This document shows positions 9,344 through 18,058 of a stretch of 64,000 nt of DNA, piece after piece. The stretch's first letter is position 1. Each line of letters opens with the position of its first letter. Made by a program: the position numbers and the translations under genes. The DNA is taken from NCBI RefSeq assembly GCF_000332995.1, contig NZ_BANS01000025.1, forward strand, positions 46,182 through 110,181, given 5' to 3'. The DNA comes from Gordonia amicalis NBRC 100051 = JCM 11271 (GTDB lineage Bacteria; Actinomycetota; Actinomycetes; Mycobacteriales; Mycobacteriaceae). The notes under the pieces were generated by a model, which worked only from the letters and a program-made list of their open reading frames with translations, was not told the DNA's origin and ran no database searches.

Positions 9344-10336
9344 ATGGCACGCGAGCTGACGCAACTCGAGCTTCTCAAGGAACTCGCCCCGGTTGCCGAG
9401 GAGAACGTCAACCGTCACCTCAAGACCGCCAAGGACTGGAACCCGCACGACTATGTCCCGTGGGACGAGGGTCGCAACTTCGCGGCGCTCGGCGGCGTCG
9501 ACTACGACCCCGAGCAGTCGCAGCTCGACGAGGTCGCCAAGGCCGCGATGATCACCAACCTGCTGACCGAGGACAACCTCCCATCGTACCACCGCGTCAT
9601 CGCCGACAACTTCTCGATGGACTCCGCCTGGGGCCACTGGGTCGGTCGCTGGACCGCCGAGGAGAACCGCCACGGCATCGTCATGCGCGACTACCTCGTC
9701 GTCACCCGCGGTGTCGATCCGGTCGCCCTCGAAGAGGCGCGGATGATCCACATGACGAACGGCTACGACCCGATGCTGGCGACCGCCGGTCGCGTCGACG
9801 AACTCGAGGAGCACGCCGACGAACTCGGCCTGCTGCACTCGGTCGCATACGTGACCTTCCAGGAACTCGCGACCCGCGTCAGCCACCGCAACACCGGCAA
9901 GGCCTGCAAGGACCCGATCGCGGACAAGATGCTGCAGCGCATCGCGGCCGACGAGAACCTGCACATGATCTTCTACCGCAACATCTGCGGTGCGGGCTTC
10001 GACATCTCCCCCGACCAGACGCTGCGCGCGGTCACCGACATCGTGACCAACTTCCAGATGCCCGGCGCCGGAATGCCGAACTTCCGCCGCCACGGCGTCC
10101 TGATGGCCAAGCACGGCATCTACGACCTTCGCCAGCACCTCGAAGAGGTCGTCATGCCGGTTCTGCGCAAGTGGAACGTCTTCGAGCGCGACGACTTCAC
10201 CGCCGAGGGCGAGAAGACCCGTGAGGAGCTCGCCGCCTTCCTCGAGCAGCTCGAGAAGGACACCATCCGCTTCGAGGAGATGCGCGACCGTTCGCTCGCC
10301 CGCGAGGCCAAGAAGCGGGAGCAGCGGGCATCCTGA
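9344..10336 (+). CDS. desA1: Acyl-[acyl-carrier-protein] desaturase, DesA1-like
   Basis: This 330-residue soluble di-iron desaturase introduces a double bond into ACP-bound acyl chains; mycobacterial DesA1 serves mycolic acid precursors. Iron-ligand motifs EENRH (near residue 105) and DENLH (near residue 205) are intact, and blocks such as TEDNLPSYHR, RHTGKAC-like RNTGKAC and FQMPG match DesA1 from memory. A GGAGG ribosome binding site precedes the ATG. Gene order desA-dus-LCP-phoU mirrors Rv0824c-Rv0821c. The coding sequence touches the next gene, dus. Confidence 0.93.
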   Translation: MARELTQLELLKELAPVAEENVNRHLKTAKDWNPHDYVPWDEGRNFAALGGVDYDPEQSQLDEVAKAAMITNLLTEDNLPSYHRVIADNFSMDSAWGHWVGRWTAEENRHGIVMRDYLVVTRGVDPVALEEARMIHMTNGYDPMLATAGRVDELEEHADELGLLHSVAYVTFQELATRVSHRNTGKACKDPIADKMLQRIAADENLHMIFYRNICGAGFDISPDQTLRAVTDIVTNFQMPGAGMPNFRRHGVLMAKHGIYDLRQHLEEVVMPVLRKWNVFERDDFTAEGEKTREELAAFLEQLEKDTIRFEEMRDRSLAREAKKREQRAS

Positions 10337-11538
10337 GCACGACCCTCTCCAGCAGCCCGGCGCCTTCGACCTCCGAAGGCGCCGGTTCTGCGTCCCCGGC
10401 CAAGCTCCGCATCGGCTCCATCGAGCTGGCGAGCCCCGTCGTCCTCGCGCCGATGGCGGGTGTCACCAACGTCGCATTCCGCACGCTGTGCCGCGAACTC
10501 GAGCTCGCCCGCACCGGGACCGTCTCCGGTCTGTACGTCTGCGAGATGGTGACCGCCCGCGCCCTCGTCGAACGTCATCCGGTCACGATGCACATGACGA
10601 CCTTCGGACCCGACGAGAGTCCGCGATCGATGCAGCTGTACACCGTTGACCCGGAGTACACGTACCAGGCGGCGAAGATGATCGTCGACGAGAACCTCGC
10701 CGATCACATCGACATGAACTTCGGCTGCCCGGTACCCAAGGTGACGCGCAAGGGCGGTGGCTCGGCCATCCCCTACAAGCGGACGCTGTTCCGCAAGATC
10801 GTCGCGGCCGCCGTCCGTGCGACCGAGGGCACCGACATCCCGGTCACGGTCAAGTTCCGCATCGGCATCGACGACGACCACCGCACGCATCTCGACGCGG
10901 GGCGCATCGCCGCCGAGGAGGGTGCCGCCGCGGTCGCCCTGCACGCCCGGACCGCGTCGCAGCGCTACTCCGGCGAAGCCGACTGGGATGAGATCGCCCG
11001 CCTCAAGGAGCACGTCACCTCGGTGCCGGTGCTGGGCAACGGCGACATCTTCGAACCAGCGGACGCGGTGGCGATGATGAACCGGACCGGGTGTGACGGA
11101 GTCGTCGTCGGCCGCGGCTGCCTCGGACGCCCCTGGTTGTTCGCCGAACTCGCCGCCGAACTCAACGGATTCGAGGCACCCAGTCCCCCGAACCTGGGCG
11201 AGGTCGCCGAGATCATGGTCCGGCACTGCCAGCTCCTCGTCGACCACCACGGCGAGATGAAGGGCTGCCGCGAGATCCGCAAACATGTGGCGTGGTACCT
11301 GCGGGGATTCCCGGCCGGCTCGGAGATCCGTCGGCGGATGGCGCTCGTCGGCAGCGTCGACGAGCTGCGCGAACTGCTGTCCGAACTGCCTGCCGACGCA
11401 CCGTTCCCGAGTGACGGTCATGGCCCGCGCGGCCGCCAGGGTTCGCCGGCGAAGGTCGCCCTGCCCGACGGCTGGCTCGACGATCCCGACGAGGACGTCG
11501 TGCCCGCCGGTGCGGAGATCATGCACTCCGGCGGCTGA
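10333..11538 (+). CDS. dus: tRNA-dihydrouridine synthase (apparent CTG start)
   Basis: This FMN enzyme reduces specific uridines in tRNA. Conserved blocks are LAPMAGVTN, the catalytic-cysteine motif MNFGCPVPKVTRKGGGSA, and GNGDIF with GVVVGRGCLG. The first ATG is at 10453, but it lies inside the conserved flavin-binding start; the family residues LRIGSIELASPVVLAP are encoded just upstream in frame. No ATG, GTG or TTG exists between the upstream stop at 10222 and 10453, so translation probably starts at CTG 10333, which overlaps the desA stop (CTGA). That gives 401 residues, near the M. tuberculosis protein length. The exact start is uncertain. Confidence 0.88.
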   Translation: MSTTLSSSPAPSTSEGAGSASPAKLRIGSIELASPVVLAPMAGVTNVAFRTLCRELELARTGTVSGLYVCEMVTARALVERHPVTMHMTTFGPDESPRSMQLYTVDPEYTYQAAKMIVDENLADHIDMNFGCPVPKVTRKGGGSAIPYKRTLFRKIVAAAVRATEGTDIPVTVKFRIGIDDDHRTHLDAGRIAAEEGAAAVALHARTASQRYSGEADWDEIARLKEHVTSVPVLGNGDIFEPADAVAMMNRTGCDGVVVGRGCLGRPWLFAELAAELNGFEAPSPPNLGEVAEIMVRHCQLLVDHHGEMKGCREIRKHVAWYLRGFPAGSEIRRRMALVGSVDELRELLSELPADAPFPSDGHGPRGRQGSPAKVALPDGWLDDPDEDVVPAGAEIMHSGG

Positions 11539-11714
11539 CACGTTCTGCGAAAACCGTCACAACGACGGTCCGGCTGAGTTCGATTCTCAGGTGCGATCAG
11601 TAATATGGCGCGAAGGTCCCGGCCACCCGGGGCCCTGCGTGCGTGCGTGCCGCGTCGATCAGCCCCGACGCGCGGTCATGCGCATTCGAGACCTACGGGG
11701 TAGAGGAACGTGCA

Positions 11715-13979
11715 TTGAGTCGGACATCGGGACCGGACGAACCGGAGGCGGGAGACGAGGCCAACCGGTCTCGTCGTGGCCGTCGTGCCGGGCGTCCCGA
11801 CGATGCCAACGACCGCCGTCCGCCGGTGGACCCCGGCGCTCGGGACGCCTCGCCGCCGGGAGCGCACCCGAGTCTCCGCGAGCCGCGTTCCAGTGATCGC
11901 TTCGTCCGCGGGCGGACCCGACTGACCGTCCGCGAGCTCATGGAGCAGATGAACGCGGAGGAACCCCGGACGCCCCCGGCCGACTCCCCCCGCCGCGGAC
12001 GCTCCCGCGCCGGTGCGCCCGACCAGGCACCCCCGCCCGGCCCTTACGCGAACATCCCGCCGACGACCCGCAGCCGGTCCCGCCGCTTCAACCCGGCGCA
12101 GCCCGATCAGGTCCGGCCCCCTCGTCCTCCGCTCGGACGGAGCGACCAGGGCCAGCCCGCGGCCGACGATCGTCCCACCGAGATCCACCGCTTCGACAAC
12201 GACGTCACCCAGAAGATCCCCACGATCGGTGACAAACCCGGCGAGCCCGCACCCGACCTGTCGGACCGCGCCACCGCCCAGCGCGCCTTCGAGGAGTCGC
12301 GTGCCCAGGACGCGCTGGTACCCCCGGCCGCGACCACGCCGGACGAACCGCCGACCCCTCGCGAACCGCTCGAACGAACCCCCGACCTGACCGGTCCACT
12401 CCAACTCCGCCAGGCGCCCCGCCACCACCCGGGGCGCGGCGGCGACCGTCGCGGTGCACTCGTCCGAAAGACCACCGCCACCGGACGCATCCTGGTGGCC
12501 ATCGCATGTGTGACCGCCCTGGTCGGCACCGGTTTCGTCTGGAACTACCTGCAGTCGTGGAACGGCAACTGGCGCAATGTCACCGCCGTCGACGCCGAAG
12601 ACAAGAACATCCGCAACAAGGACGCCCAAAACGGCGACGAGACCTACCTGATCGTCGGCACCGACACGCGTGGCGGCAAGAACGCGAAGGTGGGTGCGGG
12701 CACCACCGCCGATGCCGAGGGCGCCCGTTCCGACACCGTCATCCTGGTCAACGTCCCGGCCAACCGTGAACGCGTCGTCGCGGTGTCCTTCCCACGCGAC
12801 CTCCAGGTGGACCAGCCCGCATGCAACTCGTGGGACAACGAGACCGGCAAGTACGGCGCGGAGATGCCGGCACAGAGCGGCGTGAAGCTGAACAGCGTCT
12901 ACTTCTACGGCGGCCCGCAGTGCCTCGTCCGGGTGCTGACCCAGATGAGCGGCCTCAACATCAACCACTTCATCGGCATGGACTTCTACGGCTTCGAGCA
13001 GGTCGTACGGACGATCGGTGGTGTCGAGGTGTGCTCGACGGTGCCACTCTACGACTACGAGCTCGGCAACATCCTCCGCAAACCCGGCAAACAGAAGCTC
13101 ACCGGGCGCAGGGCCCTCAACTATGTCCGCGCCCGCAACATCGCCTCCGAGGGCAACGGCGACTACGGTCGCATCAAGCGTCAGCAGCTGTTCATGTCGT
13201 CGTTGCTGCGTTCGACGCTGTCGGGCAACGTGCTGGCGAACCCCAACAAGCTCAACAGCATCGTCAACACGTTCATCAGGTACAGCTACGTCGACGGCGT
13301 CGACACCCAGTCGCTGATCAACCTCGCCGAGTCGATGCAGGGCATCGAGGCCGGTCGCGTCTCGTTCCTGACCATCCCCACCTCCGGCACGACCACCGAC
13401 GGTTCCAACAATGAGATCCCACGCACCGACGACGTCGATGCGATCTTCAACGCGATCATCGACGACCTGCCGTTGCCCGGCGAGAAGGTCGAGAAGAAGA
13501 AGCCGACGTCCAAGGCGCCCTCGCGAGCTCCGAGTTCGAGGAACTCGACGGAGACCCCCGGACGGATCAACGCCACCGCGCAGAATCCCGGCAACATCGG
13601 TATCCGCGTGCTCAACGGGACCAGCACCACCGGTCTCGCCGCCGAGGTGTCCGACCAGTTGAAGCCGTACGGCTTCGACGTCCGCGGTGTGGCCGACGCC
13701 TCGGAGAGCCGGGACGACACCGTCGTGCGGTACGGCACCGGACAGCAGAACGCGGCCGCCACGCTGGCCGCCATGTTCCCCGGCGCCGAGATCCAGCTCG
13801 ACCGGACGGTCAAATCGGGGGTCGAACTCATCCTCGGGTCCGACTTCACCGGCGAGCTGGGATCGGTGCCCGACGCCGGGGCCACGGTGAACGTCGAGCA
13901 GCTCGCGCCGGCCGAGAACACCGGTGATCTGCCCAACGATCTCGCCGTCACCAACGCGGGCGACACGACCTGTACCTAG
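11715..13979 (+). CDS. LytR-CpsA-Psr (LCP) family cell wall polymer ligase with C-terminal LytR_C domain
   Basis: The protein (754 residues from TTG 11715) has a long disordered Arg/Pro-rich cytoplasmic N-terminus, one membrane helix at about 257-277 (ILVAIACVTALVGTGFVW), an extracellular LCP domain and a LytR_C domain near the end (IRVLNGTSTTGLAAEV). The LCP core shows TYLIVGTDTR, ARSDTVILVN and VSFPRD with the catalytic arginines. LCP enzymes attach arabinogalactan or similar polymers to peptidoglycan. TTG follows an AGAGGA site; GTG at 11643 is an alternative. It corresponds in position to Rv0822c. Confidence 0.9.
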   Translation: MSRTSGPDEPEAGDEANRSRRGRRAGRPDDANDRRPPVDPGARDASPPGAHPSLREPRSSDRFVRGRTRLTVRELMEQMNAEEPRTPPADSPRRGRSRAGAPDQAPPPGPYANIPPTTRSRSRRFNPAQPDQVRPPRPPLGRSDQGQPAADDRPTEIHRFDNDVTQKIPTIGDKPGEPAPDLSDRATAQRAFEESRAQDALVPPAATTPDEPPTPREPLERTPDLTGPLQLRQAPRHHPGRGGDRRGALVRKTTATGRILVAIACVTALVGTGFVWNYLQSWNGNWRNVTAVDAEDKNIRNKDAQNGDETYLIVGTDTRGGKNAKVGAGTTADAEGARSDTVILVNVPANRERVVAVSFPRDLQVDQPACNSWDNETGKYGAEMPAQSGVKLNSVYFYGGPQCLVRVLTQMSGLNINHFIGMDFYGFEQVVRTIGGVEVCSTVPLYDYELGNILRKPGKQKLTGRRALNYVRARNIASEGNGDYGRIKRQQLFMSSLLRSTLSGNVLANPNKLNSIVNTFIRYSYVDGVDTQSLINLAESMQGIEAGRVSFLTIPTSGTTTDGSNNEIPRTDDVDAIFNAIIDDLPLPGEKVEKKKPTSKAPSRAPSSRNSTETPGRINATAQNPGNIGIRVLNGTSTTGLAAEVSDQLKPYGFDVRGVADASESRDDTVVRYGTGQQNAAATLAAMFPGAEIQLDRTVKSGVELILGSDFTGELGSVPDAGATVNVEQLAPAENTGDLPNDLAVTNAGDTTCT

Positions 13980-14023
13980 CACGATCGTCCGGATGAGACG
14001 ACGACGACGTCACCGCGCCGGTC

Positions 14024-14041
14024 GTTCACGCTGCGTTCATC
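14024..14041 (+). promoter_or_regulatory. PHO box upstream of phoU
   Basis: GTTCACG and GTTCATC form direct repeats with an 11-nt period, the layout of actinobacterial phosphate-response (PhoP/RegX3-type) boxes. The pair ends about 31 nt before the phoU -10 hexamer, a suitable place for an activator. Confidence 0.6.
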
Positions 14042-14072
14042 GCCCGTGAGCGAAGAAGACCGTTCCCCGACG

Positions 14073-14078
14073 TACCCT
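14073..14078 (+). promoter_or_regulatory. -10 hexamer of leaderless phoU promoter
   Basis: TACCCT is followed by 6 nt and the ATG at 14085, which is also the start indicated by homologues. Confidence 0.6.
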
Positions 14079-14084
14079 GGGTAC

Positions 14085-14747
14085 ATGCGTACTGCCTACC
14101 AAGAGCAACTCGAGGAGCTGACCAACGTCCTGGGTGAAATGTGTGAACTCGCGGGTACCGCGATGTCGCGTGCCACCCAGGCGCTCCTGCAGGCCGACCT
14201 CGCCGTTGCCGAAGAGGTCATCGGCGACAGCGAACGGATGGCACAGTTGTCGGCCCGCGCCGAGGAACAGTCCTTCGCTCTCCTCGCTCTCCAGGCCCCG
14301 GTCGCCGGCGACCTCCGCGGAGTCGTCAGTGGTTTCCAGATCGTCGCCGACGCCGACCGGATGGGTGCCCTCGCCCTCCACGTGGCCAAGGTCGCCCGTC
14401 GTCGCCACCCGGCAAAGGCCCTCCCCGAGGAGGTCAACGGCTACTTCGCGGAGATGGGCCGGCTCGCGGTGACACTCGCCAAGAATGCGCATGAGGTCTT
14501 GGTGACTCGCGACCCGCAGGCCGCGCTGCGCTTGCAGGAAGACGACGACGCGATGGACGATCTCCACCGCCACCTGTTCACCGTCCTGATGGACCGCGAA
14601 TGGCAGCACGGCGTCGCCGCGGCGGTGGATGTGACCCTGCTCGGTCGCTACTACGAACGCTTCGCTGATCATGCCGTGCTGATCGGTCGCCGGGTGGTGT
14701 TCACCGCCACCGGCAAGACCCCCGAACAGTTCCAGAACATCGGGTGA
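14085..14747 (+). CDS. phoU: Phosphate transport/signalling regulator PhoU (PhoY2-like)
   Basis: The 220-residue protein is a two-repeat helical PhoU, which links the Pst transporter to the phosphate-sensing two-component system and dampens the response when phosphate is ample. Blocks such as [31 protein letters not shown] and YYERFADHA are typical. The ATG at 14085 begins at [12 protein letters not shown], where PhoY2 begins; an earlier GTG at 14046 is unlikely. The promoter is leaderless with a PHO box upstream. pstSCAB lies nearby on the opposite strand. Confidence 0.95.
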   Translation: MRTAYQEQLEELTNVLGEMCELAGTAMSRATQALLQADLAVAEEVIGDSERMAQLSARAEEQSFALLALQAPVAGDLRGVVSGFQIVADADRMGALALHVAKVARRRHPAKALPEEVNGYFAEMGRLAVTLAKNAHEVLVTRDPQAALRLQEDDDAMDDLHRHLFTVLMDREWQHGVAAAVDVTLLGRYYERFADHAVLIGRRVVFTATGKTPEQFQNIG

Positions 14748-14751
14748 TCTT

Positions 14752-14779
14752 CCTCGCTCACCCTTCCCGGGGAGCGAGG
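14752..14779 (+). terminator. Stem-loop after phoU
   Basis: CCTCGCT pairs with AGCGAGG around a C/G-rich loop, beginning 5 nt after the phoU stop. There is no U-tract, as is usual for actinobacterial terminators. Confidence 0.45.
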
Positions 14780-14790
14780 GCACACATTTC

Positions 14791-14833
14791 GAGAGGCCGA
14801 GGATTCAGTTGGATGAACTGAACTCGGTCTCTC
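14791..14833. other. Long two-part stem-loop between phoU and the small membrane protein gene
   Basis: An 11-bp outer stem (GAGAGGCCGAG with CTCGGTCTCTC, one mismatch) encloses a perfect 7-bp inner stem (TTCAGTT/AACTGAA, loop GGATG). It lies before the promoter at 14901 and may end phoU transcripts or belong to a small RNA. Confidence 0.5.
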
Positions 14834-14900
14834 TTCATGTCAGTGAAGATCTGGCGCGTTTTACGCCCGGGAACGATTTCACAGCTGCACATGTCCCCGT

Positions 14901-14906
14901 TATGGT
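14901..14906 (+). promoter_or_regulatory. -10 hexamer of a leaderless promoter
   Basis: TATGGT is followed by 7 nt and the ATG at 14914. Confidence 0.55.
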
Positions 14907-14913
14907 GGCGGAC

Positions 14914-15063
14914 ATGGGCCAGAATCAGCCGATCGAACCCGATTTCAATGCGATGACCGACGAGGACGCCGCGGCAGCCGCCCACCGACGGCAGATCATC
15001 ACCTACCTCGGCGTCATCGCATCGCTCACCGCTCTGCTGGTCATTCTCCTGATCAACATGTGA
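14914..15063 (+). CDS. Small single-pass membrane protein (49 residues)
   Basis: The N-terminal half is polar and acidic (residues 1-27), and one membrane helix follows (about 29-47, ITYLGVIASLTALLVILLI). The ATG at 14914 is preferred because TATGGT lies 7 nt upstream; longer frames back to 14809 would begin inside a stem-loop. I do not recognise a family. It sits between phoU and pstB and ends at a shared terminator, so a role near phosphate transport is possible but unproven. Confidence 0.65.
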   Translation: MGQNQPIEPDFNAMTDEDAAAAAHRRQIITYLGVIASLTALLVILLINM

Positions 15064-15070
15064 GCAGCAG

Positions 15071-15104
15071 ACAGGGCCCCTCCCGTCACCGGGAAGGGCC
15101 CTGT
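15071..15104. terminator. Bidirectional terminator between the small gene and pstB
   Basis: CAGGGCCCCTCCCG pairs with CGGGAAGGGCCCTG (one G-U type mismatch) around a TCAC loop, plus one flanking A-T pair. It separates convergent genes. Confidence 0.75.
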
Positions 15105-15124
15105 TCGCGGGGTTGGTGCGTGCG

Positions 15125-15901
15125 TCAGCCGAAGCGCCCCGAGATGTAGTCCTCGGTCTCCTTCTTCGTCGGATTCGAGAACATCGTCTCGGTGTCGCTG
15201 ATCTCGACCAGCTGTCCGGGCTGACCGGCACCCTCGAGATTGAAGAATGCGGTCTGGTCGCTGACGCGGGCGGCCTGCTGCATGTTGTGGGTCACGATGA
15301 CGATCGTGTACTCCTTCTTGAGCTCACCCATCAGATCCTCGATGGCCAGCGTCGAGATCGGGTCGAGCGCCGAGCACGGCTCGTCCATCAGCAGCACGTC
15401 CGGGGAGACCGCGATGGCCCGCGCGATACAGAGCCGCTGCTGCTGGCCGCCGGAGAGTCCGCCGCCGGGCTTGTCGAGACGGTCTTTGACCTCTTCCCAG
15501 AGGTTCGCGCCGCGCAGACTGCGCTCGGCGACCTCGTCGAGCTCGGCCCTGTTGCGCACACCCTGGAGGCGCAGGCCGGCGACGACGTTGTCGCGAATGG
15601 ACATGGTCGGGAACGGGTTGGGTCGCTGGAACACCATGCCGATCGTGGCGCGCACGCTCACCGGATCGACGTTGCGGCCGTAGATGTCCTCGCCGTCGAG
15701 CAGCACGCTGCCCTCGGCGTAGGCGCCGGGGGTGACCTCGTGCATCCGGTTCAGGGTGCGCAGGACCGTCGACTTGCCGCAGCCCGACGGGCCGATGAAG
15801 GCGGTGATGCAGCGCGGCGGCACCTCGAGGGTCACGTCCTTCACCGCATGGAAGTCGCCGTAGTAGATGTTCAGGTCTTTGATGTCGAGGCGCTTTGCCA
15901 T
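15125..15901 (-). CDS. pstB: Phosphate ABC transporter ATP-binding protein PstB
   Basis: The 258-residue ATPase of the high-affinity phosphate importer has Walker [10 protein letters not shown], signature LSGGQQQR, Walker [13 protein letters not shown] and the switch histidine in VTHNMQ. The start [15 protein letters not shown] and the phosphate-type C-terminus ([14 protein letters not shown]) are standard. It is the last gene of pstS-pstC-pstA-pstB, 67 nt after pstA. Confidence 0.97.
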   Translation of the reverse strand: MAKRLDIKDLNIYYGDFHAVKDVTLEVPPRCITAFIGPSGCGKSTVLRTLNRMHEVTPGAYAEGSVLLDGEDIYGRNVDPVSVRATIGMVFQRPNPFPTMSIRDNVVAGLRLQGVRNRAELDEVAERSLRGANLWEEVKDRLDKPGGGLSGGQQQRLCIARAIAVSPDVLLMDEPCSALDPISTLAIEDLMGELKKEYTIVIVTHNMQQAARVSDQTAFFNLEGAGQPGQLVEISDTETMFSNPTKKETEDYISGRFG

Positions 15902-15968
15902 GACGTTGTCCGTTTCTACAGTGTCGACCCGTTCACCGGGCCGGGGGTGGTCTCAGAGTCACCGAGAC

Positions 15969-16874
15969 TCAGGATGTCTTGGGTGCGAAGATCTTCGACA
16001 CGACCTTGGCCCCGAAGTAGACGATGGCCACGAGGATGACCAGGCACAGGGCCGCGCCCCAGACCTTGTCGAAGGCACCGGGCCCGTTGTTGTACTGCTG
16101 AACCATCATCAGCGGCAGTGATTCCTGGTTGCCGTCGAAGGGATTCCAGTTCATCGCGCGCGTCGAGCCGACGAGGATGAGCACGGGTGCCGATTCCCCC
16201 ATCACGCGGGCGATGGCCAGCATCACGCCGGTCACGATGCCCGAGAGGGCCGTCGGCAGCACGATCTTCGCGATGGTCTTCCACTTCGGGATACCCAGCG
16301 CATACGACGCCTCGCGCAGATCCTGCGGGACGATCTTGAGCATCTCCTCGGTGGCACGGACCACGAGCGGCACCATGAGCAGCACCAGCGCGATCGCCAC
16401 CACGAACCCCGAGCGGGGCAGTCCGAGGCTGGTGCGCCACACCGCATAGACGAACAGGGCCGCGACGATCGACGGAACTCCGGAGAGGATGTCGACCATG
16501 AACGTGGTGACCCGGGCGAGCAGCGACTTCTTGGTGGCGTACTCGACTAGGTAGATGGCCACGAAGATGCCGAGCGGGATCGAGATCACGGCGGCCAGTG
16601 CGGTCTGCATCAGCGTTCCGACGATGGCGTTGGCCGCGCCGCCCTTGCGCTCGGGCAGGGTCCACCAGTCGATGTCGAGCAGTGGTTCGATGCCGCGGAT
16701 GACCAGCGTGGCGACCAGCCACACGAGCGGGACCAAGGCCATGAGGAGTGCGGCGATGACCGAGGTCCGGACGATGTGATCGGTCAGGCGCCGACGCTTC
16801 GCGAGCGGGGCGAAGCCGGTCGGCTTCTTGACCGGGTCGGCCGATCGAGAGGGCGTTGTGACGGTCATGGTCAC
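15969..16874 (-). CDS. pstA: Phosphate ABC transporter permease PstA
   Basis: This 301-residue inner-membrane permease has six predicted helices. The cytoplasmic EAA-like loop (EASYALGIPKWKTI) couples to PstB. The GTG start at 16874 overlaps the pstC stop as GTGA, so the two permease subunits are translationally coupled; an ATG two codons later is also possible. Confidence 0.95.
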   Translation of the reverse strand: MTMTVTTPSRSADPVKKPTGFAPLAKRRRLTDHIVRTSVIAALLMALVPLVWLVATLVIRGIEPLLDIDWWTLPERKGGAANAIVGTLMQTALAAVISIPLGIFVAIYLVEYATKKSLLARVTTFMVDILSGVPSIVAALFVYAVWRTSLGLPRSGFVVAIALVLLMVPLVVRATEEMLKIVPQDLREASYALGIPKWKTIAKIVLPTALSGIVTGVMLAIARVMGESAPVLILVGSTRAMNWNPFDGNQESLPLMMVQQYNNGPGAFDKVWGAALCLVILVAIVYFGAKVVSKIFAPKTS

Positions 16875-17902
16875 TTCTTTCCGGCGACGACCGCGCGTGC
16901 GGCGGCGTTGACGATGAAGGTCAGGACGAAGAGGGTGAGTCCGGCGGAGATGTAGGCGCCGGTCTTGGCCGGTGAGTCGAACTCGGCGGCGTTGTTGGCG
17001 ATCTTGGTCGCGAAGGTCTCGCCGCTCTCCATGAGGTTGAAGTTCATCGGGCCGGCGGTGGAGATGATCAGCAGCAGCGCCATCGTCTCTCCGAGCGCGC
17101 GACCGAGGCCGAGCATCGAACCGGAGATGTAGCCGGAGAAGCCGAAGGGCAGCACCGCCAGCTTGACGACCTCGAACTTCGTCGCGCCCAGGGCGAGAGC
17201 GGCCTCACGGTGCCCCTTGGGCGTCTGCATGAAGACCTCACGGGTGACCGCGGTGATGATCGGCAGGATCATGACCGCGAGCACGATGCCCGCGGTGAGC
17301 AGCGTGCCACCGGTGGACATGTTCGCGACCTGGGTGGGCTGCTGGAAGAACGGCAGGAAACCGAGGTGGCCGACGAGCCACTCGTTCACCGGCACCAGCG
17401 CGGGGCCGAGGACGAGGATGCCCCACAAGCCGTACACGATCGAGGGCACCGCGGCGAGCAGGTCGACGGTGTACGTGATCGGTCCGACGAGGCGCTTGGG
17501 GGCGTACTCGGTGAGGAAGATCGAGATCCCGAGCGCGACCGGCATCGCGATGAGCAGGGCGATGACGGAGACGACGACCGTCGCGTAGAACAGCTGTGGG
17601 ATGCCGAACGCGAGTTGGTTGCCGCTGGTGATCCAGTCACCGGTGTAGGTGAAGAAGTTCTCCTCGTTCTTGGCCAGCGACGGGATGGCCTGCGCCAGGA
17701 GGAATAGCGCGATGAGCCCGATGACGAGCGAGACGACGAAGCCCGAACCGACCGCCAGGTTGCGGAACACCTGGTCGGCCACACGGTGACGCGCCCCGGA
17801 GTGCAGGTTGCTGGGTGTGGCGCCGTCGGGCGACGACTCGGGAAGGCTCGTCCCATCCGAATCCGGCGGGATCGCACCACTTTCTTTGCTCAGCGACGTC
17901 AT
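16871..17902 (-). CDS. pstC: Phosphate ABC transporter permease PstC
   Basis: The 343-residue protein has a polar cytoplasmic N-terminus of about 55 residues and then six helices, with the EAA-like loop (REAALALGATKFEVV) near residue 240. The ATG at 17902 follows GAGGGA; in-frame starts at 17932 and 17953 would lengthen the unconserved tail only. It lies downstream of pstS, separated by a strong stem-loop. Confidence 0.94.
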   Translation of the reverse strand: MTSLSKESGAIPPDSDGTSLPESSPDGATPSNLHSGARHRVADQVFRNLAVGSGFVVSLVIGLIALFLLAQAIPSLAKNEENFFTYTGDWITSGNQLAFGIPQLFYATVVVSVIALLIAMPVALGISIFLTEYAPKRLVGPITYTVDLLAAVPSIVYGLWGILVLGPALVPVNEWLVGHLGFLPFFQQPTQVANMSTGGTLLTAGIVLAVMILPIITAVTREVFMQTPKGHREAALALGATKFEVVKLAVLPFGFSGYISGSMLGLGRALGETMALLLIISTAGPMNFNLMESGETFATKIANNAAEFDSPAKTGAYISAGLTLFVLTFIVNAAARAVVAGKK

Positions 17903-18004
17903 GCGTCCCTCTTGTGCTTCCGCTCTGGTCATTGGGGCCACTTCCCGGTCCACTGCTCACAGTCCGTGCGACACGCGAAGAGTCGTGTCAGTGTGTCAAC
18001 CGCA

Positions 18005-18038
18005 CATGCGGGGCCGCAATTCCTGGCGGCCCCGCATG
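18005..18038 (-). terminator. Intercistronic stem-loop between pstS and pstC
   Basis: CATGCGGGGCCGC pairs perfectly over 13 bp with GCGGCCCCGCATG around an 8-nt loop. It lies 20 nt after the pstS stop inside the operon and has no U-tract. It may partly terminate transcription or protect the pstS message, giving more binding protein than permease. Confidence 0.7.
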
Positions 18039-18058
18039 CACTGTTCCGTTGTGTCACG

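Noticed and set aside
11676..13982. A 768-codon minus-strand frame opposite the LCP gene
   Set aside because: It is a complementary-frame shadow; the plus strand encodes a complete LCP and LytR_C protein.
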